Below are positions 35,276 to 43,720 of a DNA stretch of 64,000 bases, piece by piece. Source of the stretch: JAAYDS01 sp012729155 (GTDB lineage: Bacteria > Chloroflexota > Anaerolineae > UBA1429). Numbering within the stretch: the first letter of the stretch is position 1; every line of letters begins with the position of its first letter. The position numbers and the translations under genes are program-made. The notes under the pieces are model-generated. The model was not told the DNA's origin. It worked only from the letters and a program-made list of their open reading frames with translations, and did not search any database. The stretch is from the NCBI GenBank assembly GCA_036774405.1, contig DAIPBO010000004.1:1-64000 (forward strand), read 5' to 3'.

Positions 35276-36403
35276 ATGGACAAGTTCAAGGTCGGTATCA
35301 TCGGTTTCGGGCACATGCACATCAACAATGTTGCCCAGCTCTATGGCGATCGTCCCGAAGTGGAATGGGTCGCTTGCGCCGACACCAAGCCGGCCACGCC
35401 TGAACTGCGCAAGGCCCCTTACACCCGCGAGTGGAACAAAGAGCTGCTCATGGAAAAGCTGGGCATTCCCAAGAGCTATGACTGCTGGCGGGAGATGCTG
35501 GACAAGGAGCAGTTCGATATCATCGTGGTGACGAGCGAGAACGCGCAACACGCAGATATCGTGGTAGCCTGCGCCGCCAAGGGTATCAATGTATGCGTCG
35601 AAAAGCCAATGGCCGTCAGCCTGGCCGATGGCCTGCGTATGGCCCGCGCCGTCCGCGCTGCTGGCACCAAGATGGTCATCAACTGGCCCACCACCTGGAC
35701 GCCAGCTGCTCGCACCATGAAGAAGGTCATCGATTCGGGCGTCATCGGCCGACCGCTGCAGGTCAAGTGGCGGGCAGGGCACACAGGCCCGCTGGGCTCG
35801 GGCGCACACCACACCGGCGTGAGCGAGAACGCAGCTCCCATGACGGGCCCTGAGCGCGCCGCGACCTGGTGGCATCAGGTGGCCGCTGGTGGCGGTTCCA
35901 TTCTGGACTTTTGCTGCTACGGCGCGATGCTGTCACGCTGGTGGCTGGGCGAGCAAGCCGTCTCAGCCCAGGGCCTGCGTACGAACCTGGAAAGCCAGTA
36001 TGGCGACGCTGATGACAACTCGGTGATCGTGGCCCAGTTCCCCAGCGCCATGGCCATCTTTGAGGGCTCGTGGACGACGTGGGATGGCGCCGAGATCCCC
36101 GCGGGCATCGTCTATGGCACGCGCGGCACCGCCGTGCTGCTGAATGGCCCCGACGGTCAGTTTGTACGCGCCTACCTGGGTGGTGGCAAGAAGCAGGACT
36201 TTGAGAACGAGCCGCTGCCCGAGGGCCGCGAGACCATCGCCGGCGACTTTATCTATGCGCTCAAGACGGGCGAGCCGGCGCACACCACCATCGACATGGA
36301 CTTTAACCTGGAGGTGTTGGCTATCCTCGACGCAGGTGTGCGTTCGAGCTTTACGCATCAGGTCGAGCTCGTGCAGAACCCGGCCAACAACTTTAACCTG
36401 TAA
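35276..36403 (+). CDS. Gfo/Idh/MocA family oxidoreductase
   Basis: A 375-residue NAD(P)-dependent sugar or cyclitol dehydrogenase. The Rossmann motif GIIGFGHMHINN is at the start and the family signature NVCVEKPMAVSL at about residue 105; the C-terminal alpha/beta domain contains the open sheet with GGSILDFCCYGA. Family members oxidise or epimerise sugars, inositols and glycosides through 3-keto intermediates. ATG 35276 follows GGAGGTT. It has its own promoter and terminator, immediately before the glycyl radical enzyme gene. Substrate unknown. Confidence 0.88.
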   Translation: MDKFKVGIIGFGHMHINNVAQLYGDRPEVEWVACADTKPATPELRKAPYTREWNKELLMEKLGIPKSYDCWREMLDKEQFDIIVVTSENAQHADIVVACAAKGINVCVEKPMAVSLADGLRMARAVRAAGTKMVINWPTTWTPAARTMKKVIDSGVIGRPLQVKWRAGHTGPLGSGAHHTGVSENAAPMTGPERAATWWHQVAAGGGSILDFCCYGAMLSRWWLGEQAVSAQGLRTNLESQYGDADDNSVIVAQFPSAMAIFEGSWTTWDGAEIPAGIVYGTRGTAVLLNGPDGQFVRAYLGGGKKQDFENEPLPEGRETIAGDFIYALKTGEPAHTTIDMDFNLEVLAILDAGVRSSFTHQVELVQNPANNFNL

Positions 36404-36415
36404 CAGTACGTCCGA

Positions 36416-36447
36416 CAAGGCCAGCGGTGCACGTGCCGCTGGCCTTG
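36416..36447 (+). terminator. Terminator after the Gfo/Idh gene
   Basis: CAAGGCCAGCGG (36416-36427) pairs with CCGCTGGCCTTG (36436-36447), perfect 12-bp stem, eight-base loop. Confidence 0.82.
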
Positions 36448-36477
36448 AGCGAGTTGTATTCTTGTAGAAAATGAGTC

Positions 36478-36506
36478 TTGTCAACGATCGAAAGATGGCT
36501 TATAAT
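36478..36506 (+). promoter_or_regulatory. Promoter of the glycyl radical enzyme gene
   Basis: TTGTCA (36478-36483), a 17-base spacer and a perfect TATAAT (36501-36506). It is one of the strongest consensus promoters in the window and leaves a leader of about 100 bases. Confidence 0.78.
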
Positions 36507-36611
36507 CACCCGTAGGACTCGAGATTGCATGCAGCGCCGCATGACATCCAATCGCGGTCCTTTTCTAGCGAGACGTCGACAAGAACATCGCAGAGGGCGC
36601 GGAGGCATAGG

Positions 36612-38846
36612 ATGACAGTGAAGGAACAGGTGCGCGAGCTAACGTATCAGGAGCGGATCAGCATCCTGCATGACCAGAAGCTGCGCGATACCAAGGCAAA
36701 GCAAGAGATCATCGGGGCGATGGACCACGACGATTGGGCCCAGGTGTTGCCGCCACTCGACCGCCGCAAGGTGACCGAGGCCATGAGCGGCTCTGGTGAG
36801 CTGATCCGGGACGTGTTGCTCGATGGGGTCGAGATCGAGACGAACCATCCCAGCGGCGGGTTCTTTGGGCCTCGCCTGGTTGGCCGTAATTTCCGGCATC
36901 TCCTGGATGCCCATCCTCCCTATGTGGACCCTGTGGCCTCGATCGCGGGCGCCTACATGGCCAACTATAACTCGTACATCAAGGTTGGCTGGAACCCCGA
37001 CTTTTCGTTCGATCACTTGAAGCCCAGCATCCAAAAGTACGATCTGCGCGCCGGTATCGGTGGTAAGCAGCACTTTTGTCAGGACCTGCAGATCGGCTTT
37101 GATCTGGGGTGGGGCGGCATTCTCGACAAGATCCAAAAGTATCGCGAGCTGAACGCTCCTGATAGCGCCGAGTTCTACGAGGGCCTCGAGGAGATCGTGC
37201 TGGGCATGCAGAGCTGGATCGGGCGCACTGCGGCAGCGTGCCGCGAAAAGGCCGCGACCGAAGAGAACCCCCAGTTTCGGCAGAACCTGCTCGAGATGGC
37301 CGAGATGAACGAGCATCTGGTGACAGATCCGCCGCAGACCTTCCGTGAGGCCGTGCAGTGGCTCACATGGTTCGACATGGCCGCCCGCATGTTTAACGGC
37401 TCGGGCTCGGTGGGGCGCATGGATGTGCTGCTGACGCCCTTCTACGAGCGCGATACGGCGGCAGGCATTCTCACTGACGAAGAGGCCAAGTTCCACATCG
37501 CCTGCTCGCTGCTGCGCGACACGGGCTATCTGCAGCTCGGTGGCCCTGACTTTGGTGGCAGGGACGTGACCAATAAGGTGTCGTACCTGATCCTCGACGC
37601 GGCCCATGAGATGGGCATCCCCGCCAATGTGGGTATCGCCGTGGGCGATAGTGTCGACGAGGGGCTGCTGATGCGCGGTGTCGAGATCCAGTTCGATGAC
37701 AAAAAGGGCATGCCCAAGTTCCTGGCGGTCGAGCAGACGGCCAAGGGCTATGCTCGCAACGGCTACGACATCGGCTGGGGCTATGAGCGCGCCTATTCGG
37801 GTTGCCACTGGTCGGCGATCCCTGGTCGCGAATACACGATGAACGACATCATCAAGATCAGCTGCGCCAAAGTGTTTGACGTGGCGATCAAAGAGATGAT
37901 GGCAGATGAGACGGTTGAGCCTTCGCTCGAGCGCCTGTGGGAGCTGTACGAGTACCATCAGCTGCAGGCAGTCAAGACCATCGGCCAGTCGTTGGACTTT
38001 CATCTCACTCACATGGCCGATGTGATGCCCGAGTTGGTGATGGACCTGCTGTCTCATGGCACCATCGAGCAGGGCCTCGATGCCACCGCGGGCGGCGTCG
38101 AGTTCTATAACCTGTGCTGTGATGCCACTGGCATAGCCACGGTGGCAGATTCGTTCGCAGCTTTGGAGCAGCGTGTTGAGCGCGAGCAGCGCATCAACTG
38201 GCGAGAGCTGTGGGGCCACATGCAGAATAACTGGGCCGGCCCCGAGGGCGAGCGCGTGCGTCAGATGATGAAGCACTCTGAGCGCTACGGGCAGGGCGGT
38301 TCGTTGGGCGACGAGTGGGGCGTCAAGATCAGCCAGTCGTTTACCGACTGCGTGCGTGCCAACCCCACGCCCGAGGGTCGACTGATCGTGCCTGGTATCT
38401 TTTCCTGGGCGCAGACCATCGGCCTGGGCAAAGTGGTGAGTGCCACGCCGAACGGGCGCTTTGACGGCGAGCCCATCTCGCACGGCGCCAGCCCCGACCC
38501 TGGCTTCCGCCAGGACGGAGCGCCATCGGCCATGGCCGTGGCGGTCGCGCAGGTGCAGCCTGGCTATGGCAACACCGCGCCGATGCAGCTCGACTTTGAT
38601 CCGGGCATCTCTAAGGATGAGGGCGGCGTCGAGAAAGTGGCTAACCTGATCAAGACCCACTTTAAGCTTGGCGGCACCCAGATCAACATGAACGTCATGG
38701 ACAAAGAGACGGTGCTCAAAGCCCATGAGGACCCGACCAAGTACCCCGACCTGGTGGTGCGTGTGACCGGTTTCTCGGCCTACTTTGCGAGCCTGTCTAA
38801 GGAATTCCGCCAACTGGTCGTCGACCGCATTATCGCCGAGGGCTAG
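36612..38846 (+). CDS. Glycyl radical enzyme of unassigned class (pyruvate formate-lyase family)
   Basis: The 744-residue product has the GRE fold: N-terminal FGPRLVGRNFRHL, QHFCQDLQIGFDLGWGGI, a central active-site loop with Cys398 (YSGCHWSAIPGREY) and a C-terminal radical loop with Gly720 (LVVRVTGFSAYFASLS), 24 residues from the end. GREs carry a stable glycyl radical that generates a thiyl radical for C-C, C-N, C-O or C-S cleavage without oxygen. The thiyl motif is neither the Cys-Cys of pyruvate formate-lyase nor GCVEP of the dehydratases and lyases. The radical motif has Thr and Phe around Gly instead of the usual Ser/Ala/Cys and Tyr. Start 36612 follows GGAGG. Reaction unknown; no activating enzyme is seen nearby. 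Confidence 0.85.
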   Translation: MTVKEQVRELTYQERISILHDQKLRDTKAKQEIIGAMDHDDWAQVLPPLDRRKVTEAMSGSGELIRDVLLDGVEIETNHPSGGFFGPRLVGRNFRHLLDAHPPYVDPVASIAGAYMANYNSYIKVGWNPDFSFDHLKPSIQKYDLRAGIGGKQHFCQDLQIGFDLGWGGILDKIQKYRELNAPDSAEFYEGLEEIVLGMQSWIGRTAAACREKAATEENPQFRQNLLEMAEMNEHLVTDPPQTFREAVQWLTWFDMAARMFNGSGSVGRMDVLLTPFYERDTAAGILTDEEAKFHIACSLLRDTGYLQLGGPDFGGRDVTNKVSYLILDAAHEMGIPANVGIAVGDSVDEGLLMRGVEIQFDDKKGMPKFLAVEQTAKGYARNGYDIGWGYERAYSGCHWSAIPGREYTMNDIIKISCAKVFDVAIKEMMADETVEPSLERLWELYEYHQLQAVKTIGQSLDFHLTHMADVMPELVMDLLSHGTIEQGLDATAGGVEFYNLCCDATGIATVADSFAALEQRVEREQRINWRELWGHMQNNWAGPEGERVRQMMKHSERYGQGGSLGDEWGVKISQSFTDCVRANPTPEGRLIVPGIFSWAQTIGLGKVVSATPNGRFDGEPISHGASPDPGFRQDGAPSAMAVAVAQVQPGYGNTAPMQLDFDPGISKDEGGVEKVANLIKTHFKLGGTQINMNVMDKETVLKAHEDPTKYPDLVVRVTGFSAYFASLSKEFRQLVVDRIIAEG

Positions 38847-38863
38847 CCCCTGGCACTACTGCC

Positions 38864-38892
38864 AAGACCCCCGCATTTCGTGCGGGGGTCTT
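38864..38892 (+). terminator. Terminator after the glycyl radical enzyme gene
   Basis: AAGACCCCCGCA (38864-38875) pairs with TGCGGGGGTCTT (38881-38892), loop TTTCG, followed by TGTTTATG. A classic intrinsic terminator. Confidence 0.92.
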
Positions 38893-38986
38893 TGTTTATG
38901 CTGCGCGCCGTGACCAAGAAGAGGCGTTGACGGGTCGACATGCCTGTGCTAAACCAGACGTGGTCGAACGAGCCCGAAAGACGCGC

Positions 38987-39016
38987 TTGACAGCGACGCA
39001 AACGGTGCACTAGAAT
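38987..39016 (+). promoter_or_regulatory. Promoter of the six-gene kinase-formyltransferase operon
   Basis: Perfect TTGACA (38987-38992), an 18-base spacer and TAGAAT (39011-39016), about 65 bases before the first start codon. Confidence 0.75.
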
Positions 39017-39085
39017 GCACGCATATGGCTGAAAGTGAGCGTTCTCGTGCGCAGTCGGCCAAACAACTTGGTGCGAGGGTAGCAC

Positions 39086-40606
39086 ATGGGGCAAGCTGAA
39101 ACCAGGCCCGAGCCGTCGCGAAGCGAGCGCGACGGTTTGTTGTTGGCTATCGATATCGGAACCACCACCGTCCGTGCGATCTTGTTCGATGCTAGTGGCC
39201 GGCGCGTGGGCGAGGCGCGCTATGAACCGCCGGTGCTCACACCGGGCCCTTACATGGCAGAGGTTGAGCCCGAGTTGCGTTACGACCTTGCGCTGCGGGC
39301 TGTGAACGACTGCCTGCAGCGCACGGGCGTGCGCCCCGAGCAGGTGCTGGCCATCAGTCTGAGCGGCTTGCAGCACGCCCTGGTGCCCATAGACGACCAC
39401 GGGCGGGTGCTCGATAACGCCATGCTGTGGATGGATCAGCGCTGTGCCCCTCAGGCAGCCTGGATGACCGAGACATATGGCGACCTGCTAGACAGGCTGT
39501 ATGGCCGCGCGCACATGAGCACCACCATGTCGGCGCCCAAGCTGCGCTGGCTGGTGGAACACCGCCCCGAGTTGGTAGAGCAAGCACGCTGGTTCTTACC
39601 CATCAAAGACTATGTGCGGTGGCGGCTCACCGGCCAGGTGGCGACTGACCCTGGCGATGCCGGGGGCACAGGCATGTACGACGGGCGTCAAGGCGACTGG
39701 GCAGGGCCGATTCTGGACATCGTGGGCGTCTCGCGCGACAAGCTGCCCCCCATCGTACCGCCAGAAACGGTGGCCGGCGGTCTGCTGGCCAAGCCTGCGG
39801 CGGCCATGGGCCTGCTGGCGGGTACGCCTGTTGTGGTAGGCGCCGGTGATGTGCCTGCTACACGCTTGGGCGCCGGCACCACGCAGAACAACCTCACCTG
39901 CATGTACATCGGCACGGCGAGCTGGATTGCGCCCCCTCAAAGGCGCAAGGGGCGCTTTGGCTCGACGGCCACCACAGGTGCAGCGCTCAAGTGGGTCGTC
40001 GATCTACTCAGTGGGCGTGGCGACGAGGGCGCTCGCAGTGACGACTATGCCCGTTATCTCGAGGCGGCCGCACAGGTGCCTGTGGGGGCCTGTGGCCTCG
40101 TGTTCCTGCCTCATCTGATGGGTGAGCGCGGCCCCGTGTCAGACCCACTGGCCAAGGGCACGCTCTTTGGGCTGACGCTGGCGCATCATCCGGCGCACGT
40201 GGTGCGGGCAGTGCTCGAGGGCTGCGCCTTGCACCTGCGTTCGATCTATGACCAGCTCACCGACGAGCGCTTACCCGAGGTTGTGGCCGTGGGGGGCGGA
40301 GTCAAAAGCCCGATCTGGCGGAAGATCATCGCCGACGCCACAGGTGTGGCGCTGATCATCCCCGAAGAGATCGAGGCAGGGGCGCTAGGCGTGGCTATTC
40401 TGGCTGGCGTGGGCGCCGGTGTCTATGGCAGCGTGGCTGACGGCGTGAGCCAGGCCGTACGCTACGTTGACAGGGCCGAGCCAGATGGGTTAGCTTATGA
40501 GCAATACGGGCGCATCTATGAGGTGTACGCAGAGCTCGAGGAGCGCGTTTCGCCACTCTATGCGCGAGTGCCAGTGTTACAAGGAGATGGATCATGCGTG
40601 TGGTAG
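39086..40606 (+). CDS. FGGY family carbohydrate kinase
   Basis: The 506-residue kinase has the actin-like ATPase fold: phosphate-1 motif LLAIDIGTTTVRAILFD, substrate region AMLWMDQRCAP, catalytic Asp in VVGAGDVPATRLGAG, and the FGGY adenosine signature VAVGGGVKSPIWRKI. It is nearest to xylulokinase-like members and should phosphorylate a ketose, pentitol or similar polyol. It is the first gene of the operon. Its last 13 bases overlap the formyltransferase gene, indicating translational coupling and a shared pathway. Confidence 0.88.
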   Translation: MGQAETRPEPSRSERDGLLLAIDIGTTTVRAILFDASGRRVGEARYEPPVLTPGPYMAEVEPELRYDLALRAVNDCLQRTGVRPEQVLAISLSGLQHALVPIDDHGRVLDNAMLWMDQRCAPQAAWMTETYGDLLDRLYGRAHMSTTMSAPKLRWLVEHRPELVEQARWFLPIKDYVRWRLTGQVATDPGDAGGTGMYDGRQGDWAGPILDIVGVSRDKLPPIVPPETVAGGLLAKPAAAMGLLAGTPVVVGAGDVPATRLGAGTTQNNLTCMYIGTASWIAPPQRRKGRFGSTATTGAALKWVVDLLSGRGDEGARSDDYARYLEAAAQVPVGACGLVFLPHLMGERGPVSDPLAKGTLFGLTLAHHPAHVVRAVLEGCALHLRSIYDQLTDERLPEVVAVGGGVKSPIWRKIIADATGVALIIPEEIEAGALGVAILAGVGAGVYGSVADGVSQAVRYVDRAEPDGLAYEQYGRIYEVYAELEERVSPLYARVPVLQGDGSCVW

Positions 40607-41562
40607 CGATCGTCAATGGATATACGGGTGCACTGTGCCTGCAAGAGCTGGTCGACCAGGGCGATGAGGTCGTGGCGGTAGTCACCAGCCCTGGCGACCC
40701 ACGGCCCGGCATGGACCCCAAGACCTCTGTCAAGCTGACGGCAGATCGCAACTTTCTGCCCGTCTACCAACCGGCGATGGGCGACGTCAACAAGCCCGAG
40801 TTCATCGAGATCATCCGCAAGCTGGCGCCAGATCTGATCGTTTCGATGCACTATGCGGTCATTTTCAAGCGCGAGCTGCTCGAGATCCCGCGGTTGGGCT
40901 GCGTTAACGAGCACCCCTCGCGGTTGCCAGCCGGCCGAGGCATGACGCCGAGCTTTTGGCACATGATCCGTGGCGACGAGTGCAACTGGATCACGCTGCA
41001 CTTTGTCGATCCAGGCATCGATACGGGTGACGTGATCGCGCAAGGGTCGATCCCCGTGCTGCCCGATGACACCGGTCGCACCAGCTCAAAGAAACTGTCA
41101 GAAGAGGGGCACCGCATCTTTGCCGAGAACTTGCCCCTTATTCGCGAGGGTAAGGCACCGCGGTTGCCACAGAACCAGGTGCCTGGCGTCGAGAGCAGCT
41201 ATGTGAGCTGGAAGCCATGGCATTCGCGCATCAAGTGGACGCGCACCGCCAAAGAGCTGGCTCTGCGCGTACGCACGCTCACCATGCCGCGCGGCGAGGG
41301 CGGCTGGACACAGCCTTCGTACGCCTTCTTGGCGGGGCAACGCGTGAACGTGCGTGCAGCAGTGGCCGAGGCGGTGCCGGGCATGGACAGCCTCCCGGGC
41401 GAGCCGGGCCAGGTGATGGGCGTTGCCGGTCAGGGGTTGGTGGTCAAGACGGGCCACGGCCTGCTCACCATCAGCGATGCGGACGTCGAGGGCTGCGAGT
41501 GTGAGGGCTTGCGGGGCGTTTTGGCGCTCTTGCCCGCTGGCCTGCCAGCGAGATTTGACTAG
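40594..41562 (+). CDS. Formyltransferase family protein (Fmt/ArnA-like)
   Basis: The 322-residue product has the N10-formyltetrahydrofolate transferase fold with an intact catalytic triad: Asn105 and His107 in CVNEHPSRLPAGRG and Asp143 in DPGIDTGDVI. The Asn-x-His and Asp spacing equals that of Fmt and ArnA. The C-terminal part (about 215-315) resembles the Fmt beta-barrel domain. It should formylate an amine, or hydrolyse a formyl group. It is not the housekeeping Fmt by context, since it sits inside a sugar operon overlapping a kinase gene. RBS AAGGAGATGG precedes the ATG at 40594. Such a gene in a sugar catabolic operon is unusual. Confidence 0.8.
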   Translation: MRVVAIVNGYTGALCLQELVDQGDEVVAVVTSPGDPRPGMDPKTSVKLTADRNFLPVYQPAMGDVNKPEFIEIIRKLAPDLIVSMHYAVIFKRELLEIPRLGCVNEHPSRLPAGRGMTPSFWHMIRGDECNWITLHFVDPGIDTGDVIAQGSIPVLPDDTGRTSSKKLSEEGHRIFAENLPLIREGKAPRLPQNQVPGVESSYVSWKPWHSRIKWTRTAKELALRVRTLTMPRGEGGWTQPSYAFLAGQRVNVRAAVAEAVPGMDSLPGEPGQVMGVAGQGLVVKTGHGLLTISDADVEGCECEGLRGVLALLPAGLPARFD

Positions 41563-41571
41563 GAGAGGCCG

Positions 41572-42621
41572 ATGAAAGCTGCACTGTTCTATGGTGGCGC
41601 CGATATCCGTGTCGAGACGGTGCCTACGCCCGAGCCGGGGCCCGGTGAAGTGCTGGTGCGCGTCCTGGCGGCGGGCATCTGCGGGAGCGACCTGCATGGC
41701 TACCGGGGCAACCGGCCGCCGACGCCAGGGGGGCCACGCCTCAACGGTCACGAGCTGGCCGGCGAGGTGGTCGCGGTGGGGCCAGAGGTGACGACGCTCA
41801 AGGTGGGGCAACGCGTGGGCGTTGAGCCACGGCACCTGATCGGCTGCGGCGTATGTCGCTTCTGCCGACGCGGCGACTATCATCTGTGCGCCTATCTGGG
41901 GCAGCGTAACGGCAAGCAGGTGCATTCGACCGGCTTTGCCGAGTATTCGCTCGAAGACGCGGCCAAGGTCTTTCCGTTGCCTGATCACGTGAGCATCGAG
42001 GACGCCAGCATTCTGGATGTCTACTCTTGCGGCGTGCATGCATTGCACCTGGCGCCGGTAACGCCGATGGATTCGGTCGTGGTGTACGGCGCGGGGGCCA
42101 TCGGCCTGACGGCTGCGGAGGTGTACGCCAAGGCAGGGGCCAGGCAGGTGATTGTGCTGGCAAACCGCCCTCACACGCTGGCAGCGGCAGAAAAACTCGG
42201 TATGACAGCGATCGACGTCACCGCATGCGACCCTGTGGAGGCCGTTCAAGACCTGACAGGGGGACAGGGTGTCGAGGTCGTAGTCGAGGCCGTGGGCGGT
42301 CGCGGCGCGACCTTTGAGCCAGCCTTGCAGATGGCGGCCACTGGCGGCAAGGTGGTATTCATCGGCATGTACTCGCAGCCGCAAGCGCTCAACATGCGCC
42401 TGATCCACCGCCGCGAGGTGTCGCTGCACCCCTGCTGGAGCTATGCACTCTGGAACGGTGTACCCGAGTTCAAGATCGCCCTGGACATGCTGGCCGACGG
42501 GCTGCTGCAGCCGCAGGTGCTGATCACCCATCGCTTCTCGCTGGACGAGATCGGCGCGGGATTTGCCGCCGCCGATGACAAAGGCAACTCGAACGCCATC
42601 AAAGTCGTCATCAACCCCTAG
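41572..42621 (+). CDS. Zinc-dependent alcohol dehydrogenase (sorbitol/threonine dehydrogenase-like)
   Basis: The 349-residue medium-chain dehydrogenase has catalytic zinc ligands in GICGSDLHGY and NGHELAGEVV, a structural zinc site CGVCRFCRRGDYHLC and a nucleotide-binding motif VYGAGAIGLTAAE. It should oxidise a secondary alcohol of a polyol or sugar with NAD(P)+. The start at 41572 follows GGAGAGGCCG and lies nine bases past the formyltransferase stop. It is third in the operon; a paralogue lies two genes downstream (43721). Confidence 0.88.
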   Translation: MKAALFYGGADIRVETVPTPEPGPGEVLVRVLAAGICGSDLHGYRGNRPPTPGGPRLNGHELAGEVVAVGPEVTTLKVGQRVGVEPRHLIGCGVCRFCRRGDYHLCAYLGQRNGKQVHSTGFAEYSLEDAAKVFPLPDHVSIEDASILDVYSCGVHALHLAPVTPMDSVVVYGAGAIGLTAAEVYAKAGARQVIVLANRPHTLAAAEKLGMTAIDVTACDPVEAVQDLTGGQGVEVVVEAVGGRGATFEPALQMAATGGKVVFIGMYSQPQALNMRLIHRREVSLHPCWSYALWNGVPEFKIALDMLADGLLQPQVLITHRFSLDEIGAGFAAADDKGNSNAIKVVINP

Positions 42622-42636
42622 CATCAGAGAGGAACC

Positions 42637-43677
42637 ATGGCAGACAAGTTTCGCATCGCAATCGTCGATCTCTCGAGCGACCATGTGTGGAGCATGGGCA
42701 ATGCCTTCAAGCTGCAGCCAGAGGTCGACCTGGTGGCCCTGTCTGACGTGCACCAGGAGCTGCGCGACAAAGGGCAGGCCGAGTTCGGCATTCCGGCGGC
42801 CTATAGCGACCACCTGGGCATGATGGATGAGGTCAAGCCAGACGCCATCGTCGTCTGCGGTGATAACGCCATGAAGGCGGACGTCACCGAGGCCGCTGCA
42901 GAGCGCGGCATTCACGTGTGCCTCGACAAGCCCATGTCGGCCAACCTGGAGCAGGCCAACCGCATCGTGGCCGCGGTCGATGCCAGCGGCATCCTTGCGA
43001 TGGTCGCCTATCACCCGTTCTTTACGGATAGCTACCAATCCATCAAAGGGTGGATTGACGAGGGCCGCATCGGGCAGCCCTATCTGGCCAAGGCGTCGAT
43101 CGGCCATGGTGGCCCCATCGAGATCGGCCTTTCGAGCTACTTTTGCGAGTGGCTGATCGATGCCAAGCGCAATGGTGGTGGCTCGTTCGTCGACGAGGCC
43201 TGCTATGCCATCTCGATGTTCACTGACTGGTTCGGGCGTGTGGCCGAGGTGTCGTGTTATACCACGCAGCAGGGCTGGCGCGACTATTTGCCCGCCGACG
43301 TTGAGGACAACGCGGTGGCCATCTTGCGGTTTGAGAACAACATGCTGGGCATGATCGACGCCAAATGGGGGCAGGTCGGCCGCGTGCAATACGGCCGCTC
43401 GGTGCACGGCACCGAGGGCACCGTCATGATCGGCTATGAGGACGCGCAGGTGTTCTCGCGCGTCAAGCACAGCGGCAGCGAACCCTCATGGGAGACAGTG
43501 ACCTGGCCGCGCGGCGTGCGCAACCTGCAAGAGGCGGCCTACTTTGTGCGGATGCTCGAGCACAAGCAGACGGCCTGTGGCGCGGCGAGCCTGGAGTGGT
43601 CGCGGCATACGCAAGAGGTCATCGAGGCGGCCTACATCTCGGCACGCGAAGGCTGCTCGATCAAACTGCCGCTCTAG
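42637..43677 (+). CDS. Gfo/Idh/MocA family oxidoreductase
   Basis: A 346-residue dehydrogenase. The N-terminal Rossmann domain is slightly divergent: strand RIAIVDLSSDHVWS replaces the usual GxGxxG, so cofactor binding may differ. The family signature HVCLDKPMSANLEQA lies near residue 95 and the C-terminal domain contains GGGSFVDEACYAIS. Probable role: oxidation or epimerisation of a sugar intermediate in the same pathway as its operon neighbours. RBS AGAGAGGAACC precedes ATG 42637. Confidence 0.82.
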   Translation: MADKFRIAIVDLSSDHVWSMGNAFKLQPEVDLVALSDVHQELRDKGQAEFGIPAAYSDHLGMMDEVKPDAIVVCGDNAMKADVTEAAAERGIHVCLDKPMSANLEQANRIVAAVDASGILAMVAYHPFFTDSYQSIKGWIDEGRIGQPYLAKASIGHGGPIEIGLSSYFCEWLIDAKRNGGGSFVDEACYAISMFTDWFGRVAEVSCYTTQQGWRDYLPADVEDNAVAILRFENNMLGMIDAKWGQVGRVQYGRSVHGTEGTVMIGYEDAQVFSRVKHSGSEPSWETVTWPRGVRNLQEAAYFVRMLEHKQTACGAASLEWSRHTQEVIEAAYISAREGCSIKLPL

Positions 43678-43720
43678 CGCGGCGCAAGGCAAGAGAGACG
43701 ATAGCGAAGGGAGCAACGAA

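Noticed and set aside
36639..38813. A 724-codon open frame antisense to the glycyl radical enzyme
   Set aside because: Same reasons; the plus-strand frame has clear motifs and a strong promoter, ribosome binding site and terminator.
41098..43470. A 790-codon open frame on the minus strand
   Set aside because: It is antisense to three well-supported genes, has no recognisable domain, is rich in His/Ala/Arg as expected for reverse GC-rich codons, and lacks a ribosome binding site.
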